Below, piece after piece: positions 9,563-17,521 of a DNA stretch of 64,000 nt. The stretch's first letter is position 1, and every line of letters begins with the position of its first letter. The position numbers and the translations under genes are program-made. The DNA is from CAZUVM01 sp964623885. Lineage in GTDB: Bacteria; Verrucomicrobiota; Verrucomicrobiia; Limisphaerales; UBA8199. A model generated the notes under the pieces. The model was not told where the DNA came from and searched no databases. It worked only from the letters and a program-made list of their open reading frames with translations. The stretch is taken from NCBI GenBank assembly GCA_964623885.1, contig CAZUVM010000148.1:1-64000 (forward strand), written 5' to 3'.

Positions 9563-9611
9563 AGAGGCAAGGGAAGGCGTTGGGGTAAGCATTGGTTACC
9601 CTTGCCTTTTT
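9563..9611 (+). terminator. Intrinsic terminator after the CAP-domain gene
   Basis: AGGCAAGG is complementary to CCTTGCCT, with a nested hairpin GGGTAA/TTACCC in between, and the outer arm is followed by TTTTT at 9607-9611. It separates the CAP-domain gene from the kelch protein gene, which therefore probably has its own promoter. Confidence 0.65.
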
Positions 9612-9655
9612 CATGATACGATTTTCCCCAAAAGGACGCACTGAGGAGTAGAGAG

Positions 9656-11353
9656 ATGCCTATGAGAAAAGCCCTTATTGCGTCTGGCGCGGCGTGGGTG
9701 CTCCTGTGTCCCGGCTTGGTAACCGCCGGGACATGGGTGCCGGTTAGCAATCTTGCCCCCGATCCCATCGGTCTCATGTTGCTGCTGTCCGACGGCACCG
9801 TCATGTGTAAGGGGTCCTCCAATTCCTGGCAGCACTTGGTCCCAGACCAGTACGGCAGCTATGCCAACGGCTACTGGACCAATGATATTCCGATGATGTA
9901 TCACGACCGCAGTCTGTTTGCGTCAGCGGTCGTTCCCGATGGACGCGTGTTTGTGGCCGGAGGTGAGCATCCGGACAAGACGAACACCGCCAATGCGGAG
10001 ATTTACGACCCCGTGAAGCAACACTGGACGGAAATTGATCCGCCGCTTTCTTTGTTGGATCCAACAACCAATTTCTTCTCAGACATGGTTTCCATGGTCA
10101 CTTCGTTCGGCGCCGTATTGATGGCTCCCGTCAAGCCCAACCAGCATGGCGGCACGTTGCTTTACGACCCTCAGGCAGGTGTGTGGTCGCAAGGCCCCAC
10201 TCTGGCGAACGATGCGGGGAATCAGGATGAATGCGGCTGGGCCATGCTGGCCGACGGCAGCATTCTCACGGTGGACAAGTGCAGCAAGGCTTCGCAGCGT
10301 TATATTCCTGCTTTAAACCAGTGGATTCCGGACGCAACGCTCCCAGTTTTTATCTGGAACCAGAATCCCAACGGAACCAACACTGGTCCCGGCTGCGAAA
10401 TCGGGCCGACCCTGACCCTGCCTAACGGGCAGGTCTTCGTCGCGGCGGGCACCAGCAGCAACGCCTTGTACACTCCTTCAGGAGGCACCAATAACGGCAT
10501 GTGGACGGCCGGGCCGGTCACACCATTTAATCTGCAGTCTGCGGATGCGAGCGGCGCCGTTATGGTCAACGGCAAGCTGTTGTTTATGGCAGCCGCAATT
10601 TGCTTCAACGGCGGTTGTGACGGGCCATGGCATTTCTTCGAATATGACTATTCGACGGGACCGCCGGGCAGCCTGAACGAAATCGTCGCACCGCCGACTG
10701 GTTTCGGTGGGTCCGGCTTGCTTATTCCATTCATGCTGGATCTACCCGACGGGACGGTGTTGCTTTCGGGTGCTTCCCGCCAACTATACGTTTACCAGCC
10801 TGGGGGTCCCGCGCCGCTGGCGTCGTGGAAACCGACCATCCAAAGCGTAACGGAGAATTCTGATGGCTCATATTCTCTGATCGGGACCGGGCTTAACGGG
10901 GTCACCGAAGGGGCCAATGAGGGCGATGACGGCCAGATGGCCACTGATTATCCGATCGTGCGCCTGACCGACGGCAGTGGTAAAGTGTATTACGCGCGGA
11001 CGTATAATTGGAGCAGCACCACTATTCAGACCGGCAGCACGCCCGTAAGCACTTATTTCAAAGTACCGCAAGACCTGCCTTCGGGAGGCTACTCGCTGGT
11101 TGTCGTCGCCAACGGTATCGCTTCGGATCCGGTTACGTTTTATGGTCCGGTTTGGGTGGACTTCAATTACACCGGCGCCATTCAAAACGGAACTTTCTCA
11201 TTCCCATACAAGCTGCTCGCTTCCGGTGTAAGCGCTGTGGCGAGTGGCGGAACCATCAACATCAAGTCCAGCGCGAGCGCAGAAACCTTCGCGAACATCA
11301 ACAAACCGATGCAAATCCATTCGGTTGGCGGCAGCGCTACCGTTGGCCACTGA
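9656..11353 (+). CDS. Secreted kelch-repeat/galactose-oxidase-like protein with a short beta-helix-like tail
   Basis: 565 residues with a signal peptide (RKALIASGAAWVLLCPGLVTAG). Kelch-type blades repeat through the first 370 residues: LLLSDGTVMCKGSS, VVPDGRVFVAGGEHPDKTNTA, AEIYDPVKQHWTE, MLADGSILTVDKCS, LPNGQVFVAAGTSSNALY, LPDGTVLLSGASRQLYVY. The fold suits a galactose-oxidase-like propeller, but the copper-ligand set of galactose oxidase was not identified. Residues 385-490 form a beta-sandwich like the one following the propeller in oxidases. The last 65 residues (LLASGVSAVASGGTINIKSS, INKPMQIHSVGG) look like the first turns of a pectate-lyase-type beta-helix and then stop. The start is preceded by GAGGAG about ten bases upstream. 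Confidence 0.78.
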   Translation: MPMRKALIASGAAWVLLCPGLVTAGTWVPVSNLAPDPIGLMLLLSDGTVMCKGSSNSWQHLVPDQYGSYANGYWTNDIPMMYHDRSLFASAVVPDGRVFVAGGEHPDKTNTANAEIYDPVKQHWTEIDPPLSLLDPTTNFFSDMVSMVTSFGAVLMAPVKPNQHGGTLLYDPQAGVWSQGPTLANDAGNQDECGWAMLADGSILTVDKCSKASQRYIPALNQWIPDATLPVFIWNQNPNGTNTGPGCEIGPTLTLPNGQVFVAAGTSSNALYTPSGGTNNGMWTAGPVTPFNLQSADASGAVMVNGKLLFMAAAICFNGGCDGPWHFFEYDYSTGPPGSLNEIVAPPTGFGGSGLLIPFMLDLPDGTVLLSGASRQLYVYQPGGPAPLASWKPTIQSVTENSDGSYSLIGTGLNGVTEGANEGDDGQMATDYPIVRLTDGSGKVYYARTYNWSSTTIQTGSTPVSTYFKVPQDLPSGGYSLVVVANGIASDPVTFYGPVWVDFNYTGAIQNGTFSFPYKLLASGVSAVASGGTINIKSSASAETFANINKPMQIHSVGGSATVGH

Positions 11354-11548
11354 GAATCTGAACCTCGGTTCTATCGTTCCGTTTGTAGCTAACACAAAAG
11401 CGATCCTTATCGAAAAGTTTCATCCGTGGGAGCTTCGGCTTAGAGCGGAATGACAGCGTCCAGCCGCGACCAAAGGCGGATCGTCGGTGGATTGAAACCT
11501 TTCAACGGCTTGCTATGAAACCTCCCGGGTTGTGCTACTTTCAGGCCT

Positions 11549-12559
11549 ATGAACCGTGTGGACCGCCTGATGGCAATCGTCGTGCATCTTCAGGGCCGGC
11601 GCGTGGTGCGAGCCGAGGAACTGGCCACCCATTTTGAGATCAGCGTCCGCACGGTCTATCGTGATATCGCGGCGCTCGGCGAAGCCGGTATTCCCATCAT
11701 GGGCGAACCCGGCGTGGGCTACGCGCTGATGAAAGGCTACTCGCTGCCGCCGGTGATGTTCACCGCGGACGAAGCCAGCGCCTTGTTCACCGGGGGCAAA
11801 CTCGTCGAGCACCTCACCGACGCCTCGTTGCAACGGTCTATGCAATCTGCCCTGCTCAAGATCAGGTCCGTGCTGCCCCGCGACCGGCAGGATTATCTTG
11901 ACCATTTGGAAAAATCCACGGTGGTGGTCTGGCGTGGATTGAACCCCGGCTCTGAAGTCTCGCGCGAGGTGCTGGTCCCCATCCAACGCGCCTTGGCCGA
12001 GCGTCGCGTCCTGGGGCTCGACTACCATGTCGTGCAGCGCCGCGAAATGACCCGCCGCCAGGTCGAGCCGCTCGGCCTGGTTTTTTACGGCAACAACTGG
12101 CATTTGATCGCCTATTGCCGGTTGCGCCGCGACGTGCGCGACTTCCGCACTGATCGCATTAACAAGCTGGAAGTGGTAAACGAGCAATTCGACGACCACG
12201 TGGAGTTCTCATTACGACGCTATCTGGAGGCCGCTGCCCAGGAGGGCAGGTTCGAATCGGCACGCGTCCGCTTCCGGCCCGAAGCCATGGAGCGTGTGCG
12301 TCGCGAGTGGACCTGCCGGCTTGTCGATGAGAAAACGGAGCACGAAGGAACTGCGGTCACCTTACTGGCCTATACTTTGGACTGGCTGGCAGAGTGGCTT
12401 TTTTCCTTTGGTTCACAGGCAGAGGTGCTGGCGCCGGAACGTTTGCGCCAAATCATTGCGACTGAAGCTTCCACGGTGGCGGCCCAATATGCTCCCAATT
12501 GTCAGGTGGCGCCGCATGCGAGGCCGCAAGCAAAGCCGCTGCAAAGTCTCCTGACATAA
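11549..12559 (+). CDS. YafY-type transcriptional regulator with WYL domain
   Basis: 336 residues. Residues 1-60 form a winged helix-turn-helix of the HTH_11 kind (RVDRLMAIVVHLQGRR, AEELATHFEISVRTVYRDIA). The middle carries a WYL domain with RRQVEPLGLVFYGNNWHLIA, YCRLRRDVRDFRTDRI, and a WCX-like C-terminal region follows. Members of this family are one-component regulators, often repressors that respond to a small ligand or nucleic acid, and commonly act on adjacent genes. Two copies of the palindrome CTGACA-N6-TGTCAG begin at its stop codon, suggesting it controls what lies downstream. Confidence 0.9.
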   Translation: MNRVDRLMAIVVHLQGRRVVRAEELATHFEISVRTVYRDIAALGEAGIPIMGEPGVGYALMKGYSLPPVMFTADEASALFTGGKLVEHLTDASLQRSMQSALLKIRSVLPRDRQDYLDHLEKSTVVVWRGLNPGSEVSREVLVPIQRALAERRVLGLDYHVVQRREMTRRQVEPLGLVFYGNNWHLIAYCRLRRDVRDFRTDRINKLEVVNEQFDDHVEFSLRRYLEAAAQEGRFESARVRFRPEAMERVRREWTCRLVDEKTEHEGTAVTLLAYTLDWLAEWLFSFGSQAEVLAPERLRQIIATEASTVAAQYAPNCQVAPHARPQAKPLQSLLT

Positions 12560-12600
12560 CGCTGTCAGCAGTCTCAAACCTCCTGACACAGGGCTGTCAG
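12551..12600 (+). promoter_or_regulatory. Tandem operator-like palindromes, CTGACA-N6-TGTCAG twice
   Basis: Two perfect inverted repeats with six-base half sites and six-base spacers lie at 12551-12568 and 12583-12600. Their starts are 32 bases apart, about three helical turns. The first overlaps the stop codon of the WYL regulator gene; both lie upstream of a short reading frame starting at 12626. This is the geometry of a dimer-binding operator pair, probably for the adjacent regulator. Confidence 0.6.
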
Positions 12601-12625
12601 TGCGGTGCGGTAAACTGGGCGCACT

Positions 12626-12880
12626 ATGATTATAAAGCGCGAAGTTACCGTGGATGGGGAAAGGTTGGGTTTGCTTTCGGCAGCTGGTGCCGTATGCGGT
12701 GCCGGGTTTAAGAGGCGACTCAGCGAACCTTTGAAAGTACTTCATATTTTTCCGTCAGCCCAGGATGTTTCAGCAGCGCGGCCATTTACCGAACTAGGTC
12801 GAACGGATCCTTGGGAAACTGTGGGATGCCTGGCCCTCTTGACTTGCGCCTTGCTCGGCATCGGCGTGTGCCTGATCTAA
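12626..12880 (+). CDS. Possible small membrane protein downstream of the WYL regulator
   Basis: 84 residues, no recognised family. The C-terminal 22 residues (ETVGCLALLTCALLGIGVCL) form a convincing membrane helix; the rest is unremarkable. It begins 26 bases after the second operator-like palindrome, which is the best argument that it is a real gene. Third-position base composition is not strongly biased, and it could equally be chance or the remnant of a longer gene. Confidence 0.35.
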   Translation: MIIKREVTVDGERLGLLSAAGAVCGAGFKRRLSEPLKVLHIFPSAQDVSAARPFTELGRTDPWETVGCLALLTCALLGIGVCLI

Positions 12881-12892
12881 TCCCCCAACAGA

Positions 12893-13210
12893 TTATGGCG
12901 AGCGCACCCGGTAGAATCGCGCCTGGCTCGTCGCCTGGGGATCGGTGAACTGGAACTGGCCGGGAGCCGTTTCCGTAACGCCGCCCAGCGCACTCCAGTT
13001 GCTAAACGGCGCCGAGATATTCGTGATACCGAACACCGTGAAGGTGCGGCCCGGCGTGTTGGTGAAACTGAATTGGAACGCACCGCCCCCCAGGTGAGCA
13101 GGATTCGTTAACACAATCGATGGGGGCGCCGGTGTCACGACCATGTTGTCAGCCACAAAAGCAAGCGTGCAGTGTTGGTCTCCTTGCCGGTGCTGCCTTC
13201 CCCCCTCCAC
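12893..13210 (-). pseudogene. Remnant: C-terminal domain of a verrucomicrobial-type secreted protein
   Basis: The frame encodes FQFSFTNTPGRTFTVFGITN, FSNWSALGGVTETAPGQFQF and TSQARFYRVRSP. This is the complete form of the short C-terminal domain found at the end of long secreted proteins such as the CAP-domain protein in this window. Nothing resembling the expected body precedes it: the first 30 residues read like translated non-coding sequence, and no signal peptide is present. It is most simply the tail of a deleted gene. A very small intact protein is a less likely alternative. Confidence 0.6.
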
Positions 13211-13350
13211 TCAGGGTGAATGAATGGCTTTGCCGTTCTCTCCGGGACCGGATATGCCGGCAAACCCAGGAATCAGTTCGTTAATGTTTGCGCTAAGCCC
13301 AACCTGCCAGCATCATCGGCTTGACTCCGAATGCTGGCACGCGACAAGAA

Positions 13351-15303
13351 CTACTGATAAAGGGGCATCTTCATCACTTCGCCGGTGGGTAACGTGATGT
13401 TCACCCAGGCCTTGATTCGCCGTGTGTCCTTGGGTGGCACGGCGTTCGTGCCGGATAGTACCAGATTAAGATTGGTGAGCGCGAACCCGTTGCCGGTGAT
13501 GGTGCCGCGTACGGTTAAAGGGCCAAGAAGAGTAGTGGTATTAGTTATCAGTGAGGCACTGACAGTGGGTGGCGTGCCGGTCCCGGCATCCGCAACATAG
13601 ATTCCCACGTAGGGCAAAGTAAATCCGGGCGCGATGTCTGCAACGGTCCCGTATGGTCGATAGTAAAGGGTGTGCAGGCAATTGCTGTCGCCCAGGGCGT
13701 AAAATCCACCGCCATACCCAAATCCCATTCCGTAATCCGCGTCTCCCAGGACGATGGCGAACGCCGTATTCGTGTAAGACGCAATGTTGTAGGCGCCCTG
13801 GGGTAGCGTCGCATCGTAGATGCGGTCGGAGCGGTAATAGGTGCCGTTGATGCCAGGCTCCGAGCCTCCGCTGACCATCAGCTTGCCGGTATCCACAGAA
13901 ACTCCGGACGCGAGCTGGTCAAGATATGTGTTCCCATTGATGACGTTAAGGGCGCCGTCTTTTGAGAGGTGCAAGTCTGCTGCAGACGCTCCGTTGACCA
14001 CTGGCGCATACGTGGGGGCCGAGGAACCTACGCCGGCTGCTTCGAAATGAACAAGGTTGGTGTTGCCCTTCCAGCGGTCGCTGGTTGAGATTTGCAGGTT
14101 CCGTGGATACTCAGCCAGGATTGTCCCGGGCTTATGGACAAGGCGCGCCTTTTGAAAGGTAGCGCCGACCGGTAGCGGTCCAGCGATGTTGACTTGGGCA
14201 TCGGGTATATCGTCGTATTGCAGCAGAAAGTAATCAGAGAACTCAATGTCGGCGATCGAGGAGTTCTGGATTATCGGGATGCCCCGCCCATGCATCCGCA
14301 GGAACAGGGTGTTGCCGTAATAAGTTGAGCAGTCGATCATCCGGATATCGCCAAGCGTTGAGTTATCCACCACACCCGGTTTCAAAGCCAATGGACTTTC
14401 GGGCAAATGAAATATTCCGCCAGGCGCTATCGGCCACAGGGAATTCGTGTATGCGTAGACTGCGTAATCGGCCATCAGCGAAAATGAGCAATGCTCGAAT
14501 GAAGCGTGGTCATTATTGACAAATACCCCAGCGTTCAGGTTCCAAAACGAACAATTCTTGAACCAGGCAAGACTGAACGTGGTGCCTCCCCAGGTTGGCG
14601 TTCCCAGCATCGCTCCGCAAACGGCATTGGCATGAGGCGACATATAAGCTGAAAACGCATTCCCGTTTGCACCTCCGTTTGTGATTAATCCCCAGCCGGC
14701 GAAGACGCATTGGTCGGCGTACACCGCATTGTAGTCCGACAAGTTGATGATGAAATTCGTACCCACCGGTTCATAGGTGAAGCGGAGATTGCTCAGCACC
14801 AGATTGAACGGTGCACTGCCCGGCGGGGTGGCGGTATTCGTAACGAAATCCAGGGGAGCGGCGTCACTGAAAGCGTGGTAATTGATCGTGGCCTGGCCTC
14901 CGAAACCGGGCCCATCGCCCTCCAGAATGTAATTTTGAGCGTATCCATGCGGCAGCGAGATGGAGCCGGAACACTGGTAAATCCCGGGTTTGAATTTCAG
15001 CCGCACACCGCCAACTTTCCCGTTCCGCGGCGAGTTGGCGTCGCTTGTATTGGCGGCGACCAGTGCTTCGTTGATCCCGCAGGTGACAGTCCCAGGCGTC
15101 CAAGGCCCCCAATTGTAATTATTGGTTACATCGTCGGGATCCCAGGAAACTGTTTGCACCGGCAGATTCAAATTGGTCAGCGCGCCAGCATTGCCGATAA
15201 ATGAGCCGACGTACATGTTGCTGACGACAATGGCGGCCGGGGTGGCGGCCACCGCGGGCAGACTCAGCAGCAAAAAGGCAAGCAATGTGGAAATAATTTT
15301 CAT
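13351..15303 (-). CDS. Secreted right-handed beta-helix (pectate-lyase/tailspike-like) protein
   Basis: About 650 residues from the ATG at 15303, where the signal peptide MKIISTLLAFLLLSLPAVAA begins; the upstream open frame back to 15360 adds no conserved sequence. The middle shows parallel beta-helix turns: GGVRLKFKPGIYQCSGSISL, AVYADQCVFAGWGLI, LAWFKNCSFWNLNAGVFVNN, DHASFEHCSFSLMADYAVYA, DIRMIDCSTYYGN. Near both ends sits the motif FIGNAGALTNLNL / ITGNGFALTNLNL, common in fibre-like proteins. No catalytic residues of a specific lyase family were identified, so polysaccharide binding or cleavage is inference. A candidate promoter lies just upstream. Confidence 0.75.
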   Translation of the reverse strand: MKIISTLLAFLLLSLPAVAATPAAIVVSNMYVGSFIGNAGALTNLNLPVQTVSWDPDDVTNNYNWGPWTPGTVTCGINEALVAANTSDANSPRNGKVGGVRLKFKPGIYQCSGSISLPHGYAQNYILEGDGPGFGGQATINYHAFSDAAPLDFVTNTATPPGSAPFNLVLSNLRFTYEPVGTNFIINLSDYNAVYADQCVFAGWGLITNGGANGNAFSAYMSPHANAVCGAMLGTPTWGGTTFSLAWFKNCSFWNLNAGVFVNNDHASFEHCSFSLMADYAVYAYTNSLWPIAPGGIFHLPESPLALKPGVVDNSTLGDIRMIDCSTYYGNTLFLRMHGRGIPIIQNSSIADIEFSDYFLLQYDDIPDAQVNIAGPLPVGATFQKARLVHKPGTILAEYPRNLQISTSDRWKGNTNLVHFEAAGVGSSAPTYAPVVNGASAADLHLSKDGALNVINGNTYLDQLASGVSVDTGKLMVSGGSEPGINGTYYRSDRIYDATLPQGAYNIASYTNTAFAIVLGDADYGMGFGYGGGFYALGDSNCLHTLYYRPYGTVADIAPGFTLPYVGIYVADAGTGTPPTVSASLITNTTTLLGPLTVRGTITGNGFALTNLNLVLSGTNAVPPKDTRRIKAWVNITLPTGEVMKMPLYQ

Positions 15304-15331
15304 GGTCTTGTTTCCAGGCTTGGATGGACTA

Positions 15332-15360
15332 ACTATCCGGATTAGACCGCAGTTTTGCAA
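15332..15360 (-). promoter_or_regulatory. Candidate promoter for the beta-helix gene
   Basis: On the minus strand TTGCAA (15360-15355) and GATAGT (15337-15332) are 17 bases apart, placing the start of transcription near 15325, about 20 bases before the ATG. Each box matches consensus at four of six positions. Confidence 0.3.
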
Positions 15361-15763
15361 GGCGTTCCGGCTGCAGAAAGCGGGCAGCGTCCGGTCACTT
15401 TGTTTTCGTCCTGCTCTGATGCCAATGATGAAACCGCGACGTCATCAGGATTTTTCAACCAGGGGGTGCTCGAAAGACCTTTGGACCGGGGACAGAAAGA
15501 ATTCTGGCACCGAATTCAATTCCGGCCGCGCTGCTCCAGCGGATGAATCAGGAAAAACAATTACGGTATCAAATCCTCATGAAGTCAAAAATCAGTTGGC
15601 AGTCGGCTCGAAACGAGCGATAAGAAGCGCGCCCATCGCAACCCAGACTCATGATTATGCAACACGTTTGCAGCTCAGGCCCAAAAGAGTCGCCCGCCCG
15701 CATCACCAGCAGGCCCAGCCGCCGCGGCGCGCCACTCAGGCTGGTCACGATTTTAAACCCTGA
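15361..15763. other. Non-coding region between divergent genes
   Basis: About 400 bases between the beta-helix gene (minus) and the pyrophosphatase gene (plus). No convincing gene, repeat of the local families or terminator is visible. One 21-base stretch at 15388-15408 is identical to a segment inside the GH2 gene at 18149-18169. The promoter of the pyrophosphatase gene is presumably here but was not recognised. Confidence 0.5.
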
Positions 15764-17416
15764 ATGAGTGAAGTTTTGGTTATCGGCCATCGCAATCCGG
15801 ACACGGACGCGATCTGTTCCGCCATTGGTTACGCCGAATTCAAACGGCGCACGGGCATGGCTTCGGCCGTGGCGGCCCGCTGCGGTGACACCAACGACCG
15901 CATCGATTTCGTGCTGCAAACCTTTGGCCTGCCGGCGCCGCGCTTCGTTGCGGACGTATCGCCCAGGGTCCGCGACGTCATGCAAACCCAGGTCCAAAGC
16001 GTCCGGCCGGACTCGACCGCCGCCGAGGCGTTGACCCTGATGGACGAAGGAAACATCCGGATTCTGCCGGTCGTGGATCAGGACCAGCGGTGCCGCGGCC
16101 TGGTCTCACTTTCCAAGCTCAGCAAATTCCTGCTCCCGGTGGCCAGCCGCCTGTTTGATTCGCGCCGCCTGCTGGCTTCTTTGAACAGCCTCACCCAAAC
16201 GCTCGGCGGCCAAATGATCCTGGCGCATGACCCCGAACAGGAACGCGACCTCATCCTGATGATTGGCGCGATGGGGCCCGAGTCTTTTGCCGAGCGCCTC
16301 GAGCAGTATCCGCGGGACAGGCTCGCCGTTGTGGTGGGCGACCGCTGGGACATCCAGAACCTCGCCATTCGCGAGGGCGTTCAGGTGCTGATCGTCACGG
16401 GCGGACTCAGCGTGGAAAAGAAAACCGTGGAAGCCGCGCGAAAAAACAAGGTGAACCTGATCTCTTCGCCGCACGATACCGCCACGACCGCCGCGCTGTG
16501 CCGGGCCTCCATCGCAATTCGGCACATGGTGAATGAGGAGTTCCTGGCGCTGAACGAAGACGCCGCGCTGGAGGAGGTCAGGGCCCGGGCCACCGCTTCC
16601 GGCTTCGCCGCCTTCCCGGTTCTGGATGCCCAGGGCCGGACCGCGGGATTTCTTTCCAAAACCGATTTCCTCAAACCGGTGGAACGCAAACTGATTCTGG
16701 TGGACCACAACGAACTCTCGCAAGCGGTGCAAGGCGCCGACCAGGTCGAGATCCTCGAGATCATCGATCACCATCGCATCGGCACGCTGACGACCCAGCA
16801 GCCGATCCTGTTTCGGAATGAGCCGGTCGGGTCCACGAGCACCATTGTGGCCGATTGTTTCTTCCGCTACGGCGTGGAGCTTCCGTCACCCATCGCCGGC
16901 TTGCTTTTGGCCGGGATTGTTTCCGACACGCTGAATCTTACCTCCCCGACGACCACCGTCGTGGACGGGGAGATCCTGCGGCGCTTGGAGCAGATCTGCG
17001 AAATGAAGGCGCGCGATTTCACTGAAAAACTCTTCGCCTCGGGCTCGCTCCTCACGCATAAATCGGCACCCAAAGCAATCACCACCGATTGCAAGGAATA
17101 CAAGGAAGACGGTGTCCGATTCAGCGTGGCGCAAATCGAGGAGATCGGCTTCGATCAGTTCTGGAAACGCAAGAAGGAACTGCAAGAGGCGCTCGAAGCG
17201 TATTGCCAATCACGCAAGTATCGGTTTTCGGCACTGTTGATCACCGATGTGAATCGCCAATCCTCGCTGCTGGTGTTGGTGGGTGACGGAGAACTGATCG
17301 CGAGCATTAAATACCCGCGCCTCGAGCCGGGCATTTTTGAGCTGAAAGACATTGTTTCACGAAAGAAGCAGTTGCTTCCTTACCTGACCCACTCACTTAA
17401 GCAGTTCGGGCGTTAG
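15764..17416 (+). CDS. ppaC: Family II (Mn/Co-dependent) inorganic pyrophosphatase with CBS-DRTGG-CBS regulatory insert
   Basis: 550 residues, the size of CBS-containing family II pyrophosphatases. The DHH-type catalytic domain starts with GHRNPDTDA (residues 8-16) and resumes after the insert with LVDHNE and IIDHHRIG (DHH at 335-337). The C-terminal DHHA2 part follows, including KYPRLEPGIFELKDIVSRKKQLLP. The insert holds a CBS motif (about 70-120), a DRTGG domain (about 150-235, including GVQVLIVTGGLSVEKK) and a second CBS motif (about 245-300). In studied homologues AMP or ADP inhibit, and ATP or diadenosine polyphosphates activate, through this insert. It hydrolyses pyrophosphate in the cytoplasm. 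It stands alone in the plus direction. Confidence 0.92.
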   Translation: MSEVLVIGHRNPDTDAICSAIGYAEFKRRTGMASAVAARCGDTNDRIDFVLQTFGLPAPRFVADVSPRVRDVMQTQVQSVRPDSTAAEALTLMDEGNIRILPVVDQDQRCRGLVSLSKLSKFLLPVASRLFDSRRLLASLNSLTQTLGGQMILAHDPEQERDLILMIGAMGPESFAERLEQYPRDRLAVVVGDRWDIQNLAIREGVQVLIVTGGLSVEKKTVEAARKNKVNLISSPHDTATTAALCRASIAIRHMVNEEFLALNEDAALEEVRARATASGFAAFPVLDAQGRTAGFLSKTDFLKPVERKLILVDHNELSQAVQGADQVEILEIIDHHRIGTLTTQQPILFRNEPVGSTSTIVADCFFRYGVELPSPIAGLLLAGIVSDTLNLTSPTTTVVDGEILRRLEQICEMKARDFTEKLFASGSLLTHKSAPKAITTDCKEYKEDGVRFSVAQIEEIGFDQFWKRKKELQEALEAYCQSRKYRFSALLITDVNRQSSLLVLVGDGELIASIKYPRLEPGIFELKDIVSRKKQLLPYLTHSLKQFGR

Positions 17417-17446
17417 AACCGCCGTGCTCGGCACGCCGGTACAAGG

Positions 17447-17464
17447 CGAGGCATAAATGCCTCG
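17447..17464. repeat. Perfect inverted repeat between ppaC and the GH2 gene
   Basis: CGAGGCAT and ATGCCTCG are separated by only two bases. It lies 30 bases after the pyrophosphatase stop. No T-run follows on either strand, so it is not a classical terminator; an operator or part of a repeat element is possible. Confidence 0.4.
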
Positions 17465-17521
17465 GTTGGTAAATGCGCTTGCACCCGGTGACGGTACGAC
17501 TCATTTTTCCGTGGACACACT

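Noticed and set aside
12541..12600. CRISPR-like spacing of the two CTGACA palindromes
   Set aside because: Only two units, short palindromes, no cas genes; operator pair is the better reading.
15122..15763. Plus-strand frame of 213 codons ending at the ppaC start
   Set aside because: It overlaps the beta-helix gene start and has no protein-like pattern; the right part is non-coding.
17447..17464. Terminator after ppaC
   Set aside because: The hairpin has a two-base loop and no following T-run on either strand.
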